11,872 bases of DNA from Jimgerdemannia flammicorona (taxonomy: Eukaryota > Mucoromycota > Endogonomycetes > Endogonales > Endogonaceae). Below are positions 9,556 through 11,872 of this stretch, in pieces. The notes beneath the pieces were generated by a model. It saw only the letters and a program-made list of their open reading frames with translations. It ran no database searches and was not told the DNA's origin. Location: the NCBI GenBank assembly GCA_003990745.1, contig RBNI01005982.1, positions 1-11,872 on the forward strand, given 5' to 3'. The position numbers were made by a program, and so were the translations under genes. Position 1 is the stretch's first letter; the number at the start of each line of letters is the position of its first letter.

Positions 9556-9567
9556 AATACTCGTGGG

Positions 9568-10490
9568 TTAAACATTTACATCAAGCGCGTTACATACTCT
9601 ATAAATTGCTCTATGTACACACTCGAGAATCAATGTAGCGAGCGCGGTAGGTGGGCTTTCAAACCTTTGCGACTCACGCAAACATTGTAAATAAACATCT
9701 CGTTTTTCCCCGTCCAAATATAAAGAAACCGGCACTACTGTGTACTTTGCAAGGAGATAACTCAAAAGCAACCTTGCCACTCTTCCGTTCCCATTGAAGA
9801 AAGGGTGTATGTCCAAGAACTCGCTGAAAAAGCACGCCCCGAGCTTGATAGCTTCTTCCAGCTGCAGGTCCCCCCCCCCCTAAACCTCTCCTGACACTCG
9901 TGAAATAAATTTTCTATTTTACCGACGATCAAGTCTGGCTTCGAATACTCGTAGTATTCTTGCGCCACCATGACGTCTCGCGTCCTATATTCGCCGGCAT
10001 TTTCGATCAAACCATGGCCAACCTGGCGGTGCAGCTCTCGGGCCAAAGATGGTGTAAACTGTTCAATGGGGAGCTCCGGAAAGAGGATGGACGGAAACGT
10101 GTTGTTAATGGCGTCCAAGATGTTTCGCACTTTCTGAACATTGCGTAAAGAATTGTCGGACGTCTGAAGCAGTGCTTCAACGTCGTCGAGGTTGAGACCG
10201 AGTTTCATGCTGGGTGGCGAGTCGTCAGACGTCTGTAACAGCGCTTCGACGCGGTTGAGGGTGAGGTCATCGACGTTGCCTTCCGCCGAAAGACACTCAA
10301 GGAGGTATGTTTTGCGATGCAAGTCACTATATCCTTCCCAAAATTCCGGTTCAACACTATCGAATGCCAGTCTTATAGCATCTTGGCGCCGTTTTGTGTC
10401 CTCGATAAAATACGTGGGATTGCGGTCATCGTAAGGCTTCTTCCACCATAGTTTGTCTGGGAATTCAAAGTTGGTGCGCAACATTGCCAT
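9568..10490 (-). pseudogene. Fic-domain protein, frame broken at a G11 run
   Basis: Fic proteins transfer nucleotide parts, usually AMP, from a nucleotide to hydroxyl groups of target proteins. Translation from ATG 10490 gives a Fic-like N-terminal part of about 203 residues (for example PELPIEQFTPSLARELHRQV, with the GEYRTRDV block near 167-173) up to FHECQERFR. The frame is then lost at eleven consecutive G (minus strand of 9870-9880) and ends at 9762. The catalytic part continues in another frame: FFSEFLDIHPFFNGNGRVAR, with motif codons at 9772-9807, running to TAA at 9568. His, Phe, Gly-Asn-Gly and both Arg of HPFx(D/N)GNGRxxR are all present. The join is in a homopolymer and the parts have normal family spacing without an intron, so an indel or sequencing error is likeliest. 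An N-terminal CLSAEGN resembles the inhibitory (S/T)xxxE(G/N) motif, with Cys66 in first place. Confidence 0.85.
10155..10265 (-). repeat. Internal duplication in the Fic N-terminal region
   Basis: Two 42-nt stretches, 10155-10196 and 10224-10265, are offset by 69 nt and agree at about 33 of 42 positions. In protein they give VEALLQTSDDS and VEALLQTSDNS, 23 residues apart. The period is a multiple of three, so the frame is kept. The copies lie just after the inhibitory-like CLSAEGN motif, in the segment that follows it in the family. Confidence 0.85.
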
Positions 10491-11644
10491 TTTGAATGCC
10501 TTTGGGGTACTGGTTGTAATGGTCGGCAGTTAGTTGTCATAAAGTGCGGATACGTTGAACTTGACGAAAAACAATACTACGTACAATACGTTTGCTTGGG
10601 TAAAAGGTAATTATATTAAAGAGGCTTGGCAATGACCGATGACGCATTGGCAGTGTAGGGCGACGCACGTGTTTTGAAATCTATGCTTGGATAGGACAGT
10701 ATAGAACAGCGCGCTGAGTGGCCTTAAACAAGCACTACGGGTATGTGGAATGTGAAGGACTTCAAGACAGAACACATGAAAATAAAGGGGCAGGGCACAA
10801 ATGGAGTTTATGTAGGAAGGCCCTAGAATTAGATAGTAAAAATTCTGTATAATTAGTGGACCTTAAAGAAATCTGTGCACGATAGGTCACTTTTTCAGTC
10901 TTAACGGGTGGCCCTCCGACGGACGCCCTATTCAGTGAATTCCTTAACAAACGCCAATCAATTTCGGGCCCCACCAGCTATTCCCGCGGTGCGACCACGA
11001 TTCGAGCCTAATCACAACGGCCGCCTCTCCTGTGCGGGCAAGCGTCCGGGGCATATACAACTCAACGAAAGTAGAGGTCGTCACCGTCACCACCTCGCAA
11101 CCATGGGCCAAGAGGTACCAACAAAGCAGATGTCTGGCTGTATTGATACAGGGTGGTGGGTGTCCTTTTCCGACCATGACCTTTCATGAAGGTGCAGTCC
11201 GTGACGTCTATAATTCAACGCATAATGCCTCGACCTAAAATAACAACGCATCCACCACCTCGTTAACACAAGATCGACCCTTTCGACAAGGAGCCCGCTC
11301 ACCAAGCTATACTCCAACGTGGAGCGGCTATACACCGTCGCCGAGACGTTGCATGAAATATAAAAATAAAAAGATCACGTTAATCTAATCGGAGAACCAT
11401 TGAACAGAAGGCAGTTGAAATCACATGTGGAAAATGAATTGCCCAAGCCATCATTGTAATGACCTTAAAGTTGAAGAAACAAATGAACTATCACTCTTCA
11501 ATAGAGGAGAAAACCCTATAGATCAACAGAAAAGCACCCTGACAAGGCCAAGGAGAAGACCAAGATACAGAATATTATTTGTATTGAAGAACCTCAAGAT
11601 CAAGACAAGGAACAGTACCAGTATATTGCTAATGGATATGTCTC
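10491..11644. other. No gene recognised
   Basis: This stretch would hold the Fic promoter near its left end (minus-strand TTTAATATAATTA around 10610-10620 is a weak candidate). Open frames on both strands at 10900-11335 overlap heavily and show no known motif. A plus-strand piece ending at about 11361 (LTKLYSNVERLYTVAETLHE, stop after it) reads like a protein C-terminus but could not be placed. The frames at 11425-11679 are A-rich and unrecognised. Confidence 0.55.
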
Positions 11645-11796
11645 TGTTGAAATTATTACATCTCAATAATGTGGCTTAGACCTATGATTTTTAGAACTAC
11701 ATCATTCTTAAGCTATATTACTTGATATATAAAATATAAGCAATTAATAAACAATACTGTACTTCTCTACTCTATATTTCCAACAAAGTTACAATA
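11645..11796 (+). mobile_element. Candidate copia-type 5' LTR
   Basis: The stretch begins TGTTGAAAT, a typical start for Ty1/copia LTRs, and ends near CAATA (11792-11796), one C-to-T change from the CAACA that would mirror TGTTG. The length of about 152 nt is within the range of small copia LTRs. A TATATAAAATA element lies inside (about 11726). The decisive context is a primer binding site two bases downstream. An alternative end is CAACA at 11781-11785, but that leaves a longer gap to the primer site. The second LTR and coding region would be outside the window, so the element cannot be confirmed. Confidence 0.5.
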
Positions 11797-11798
11797 AA

Positions 11799-11812
11799 GG
11801 TTATGAGCTCAG
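11799..11812 (+). promoter_or_regulatory. Primer binding site for half initiator tRNA-Met
   Basis: GGTTATGAGCTCAG is complementary at 13 of 14 positions to a CTGGGCTCATAACC stretch around the CAT anticodon of initiator tRNA-Met. Copia of Drosophila and Ty5 of yeast prime from a tRNA-iMet cut in its anticodon loop, so they carry this kind of site right after the 5' LTR. Confidence 0.5.
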
Positions 11813-11872
11813 TTTAGTCACTAATAAGAAATATCTCTCTAAGACTATATATTACTCTATACTAAGATTTTT

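Larger units (their letters stand above)
8183..9567. other. Intergenic stretch with short repeats
   Basis: No gene recognised. Open frames at 8718-9041 (minus) and 9063-9314 (plus) carry no known motif, and the first runs through repeat DNA. The stretch includes GAATTCG twice (8254 and 8264 region), a GA-rich tandem repeat, an AAT/ATT palindrome and, at its right end, a hairpin downstream of the Fic gene. Confidence 0.55.

Noticed and set aside
9870..9905. A short intron to explain the Fic frame change
   Set aside because: The only GT...AG pair that brackets the G run would give an intron of about 36 nt, far shorter than the 74-131 nt introns of the neighbouring gene, and family spacing needs no intron.
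11250..11361. Plus-strand C-terminus-like peptide with LTKLYSNVERLYTVAETLHE
   Set aside because: Upstream stops limit it to about 40 codons and no family could be assigned; it may be a gene relic but is not supported enough to annotate.
11425..11679. A-rich frames suggestive of a retroelement gag or pol piece
   Set aside because: No zinc knuckle, protease, integrase or reverse transcriptase motif can be seen, and the stretch runs into the candidate LTR on its outer side.

Overview
The window looks like nuclear DNA of a eukaryotic microbe, most likely a filamentous or early-diverging fungus. The best evidence is one secreted protein gene with four short GT-AG introns (74-131 nt), a signal peptide and a Lys-Arg site of the type cut by Kex2-like proteases. 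A Crinkler (CRN)-type remnant and a Fic protein are also present; that pair is known from several fungal lineages, but CRNs also occur in oomycetes, so the lineage is not settled. Most of the window is gene-poor. It has long homopolymers and tandem repeats, and one block of about 1.1 kb is almost pure A+T.

Layout, left to right. 1-236 is a minisatellite of 24-nt and 18-nt units that stays open on the minus strand off the left edge. 241-1480 holds no gene I can support. 1481-2650 is the AT block; on the plus strand, about 1590-2225 follows, in order, many landmarks of the 3' half of a mitochondrial-type large-subunit rRNA, so I read it tentatively as a decayed nuclear copy of mitochondrial DNA. 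2651-3793 is empty. 3794-5215 (minus) is the best gene: five exons and 344 residues, a secreted SGNH/GDSL esterase resembling carbohydrate esterase family 2. 5216-7937 is intergenic with long A, T and G/T tracts. 7938-8182 (minus) is a broken CRN-type N-terminal domain spread over three frames. 8183-9567 is intergenic. 9568-10490 (minus) is a Fic-domain gene with an intact HPFFNGNGR motif whose frame is broken at an 11-base G run. 10491-11644 is intergenic. At 11645-11812 there is a candidate Ty1/copia-type 5' LTR, followed by a primer binding site matching the anticodon half of initiator tRNA-Met; its body would lie beyond the right edge.

The genes form no operon-like unit; spacing is several kb. 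As a theme, a secreted wall-active esterase, a decayed CRN header and a broken Fic gene lie in repeat- and AT-rich DNA. That resembles the fast-evolving compartments where host-interaction genes often sit, but this is inference. The two strongest broken genes fail at homopolymers, so real decay must be separated from assembly error.
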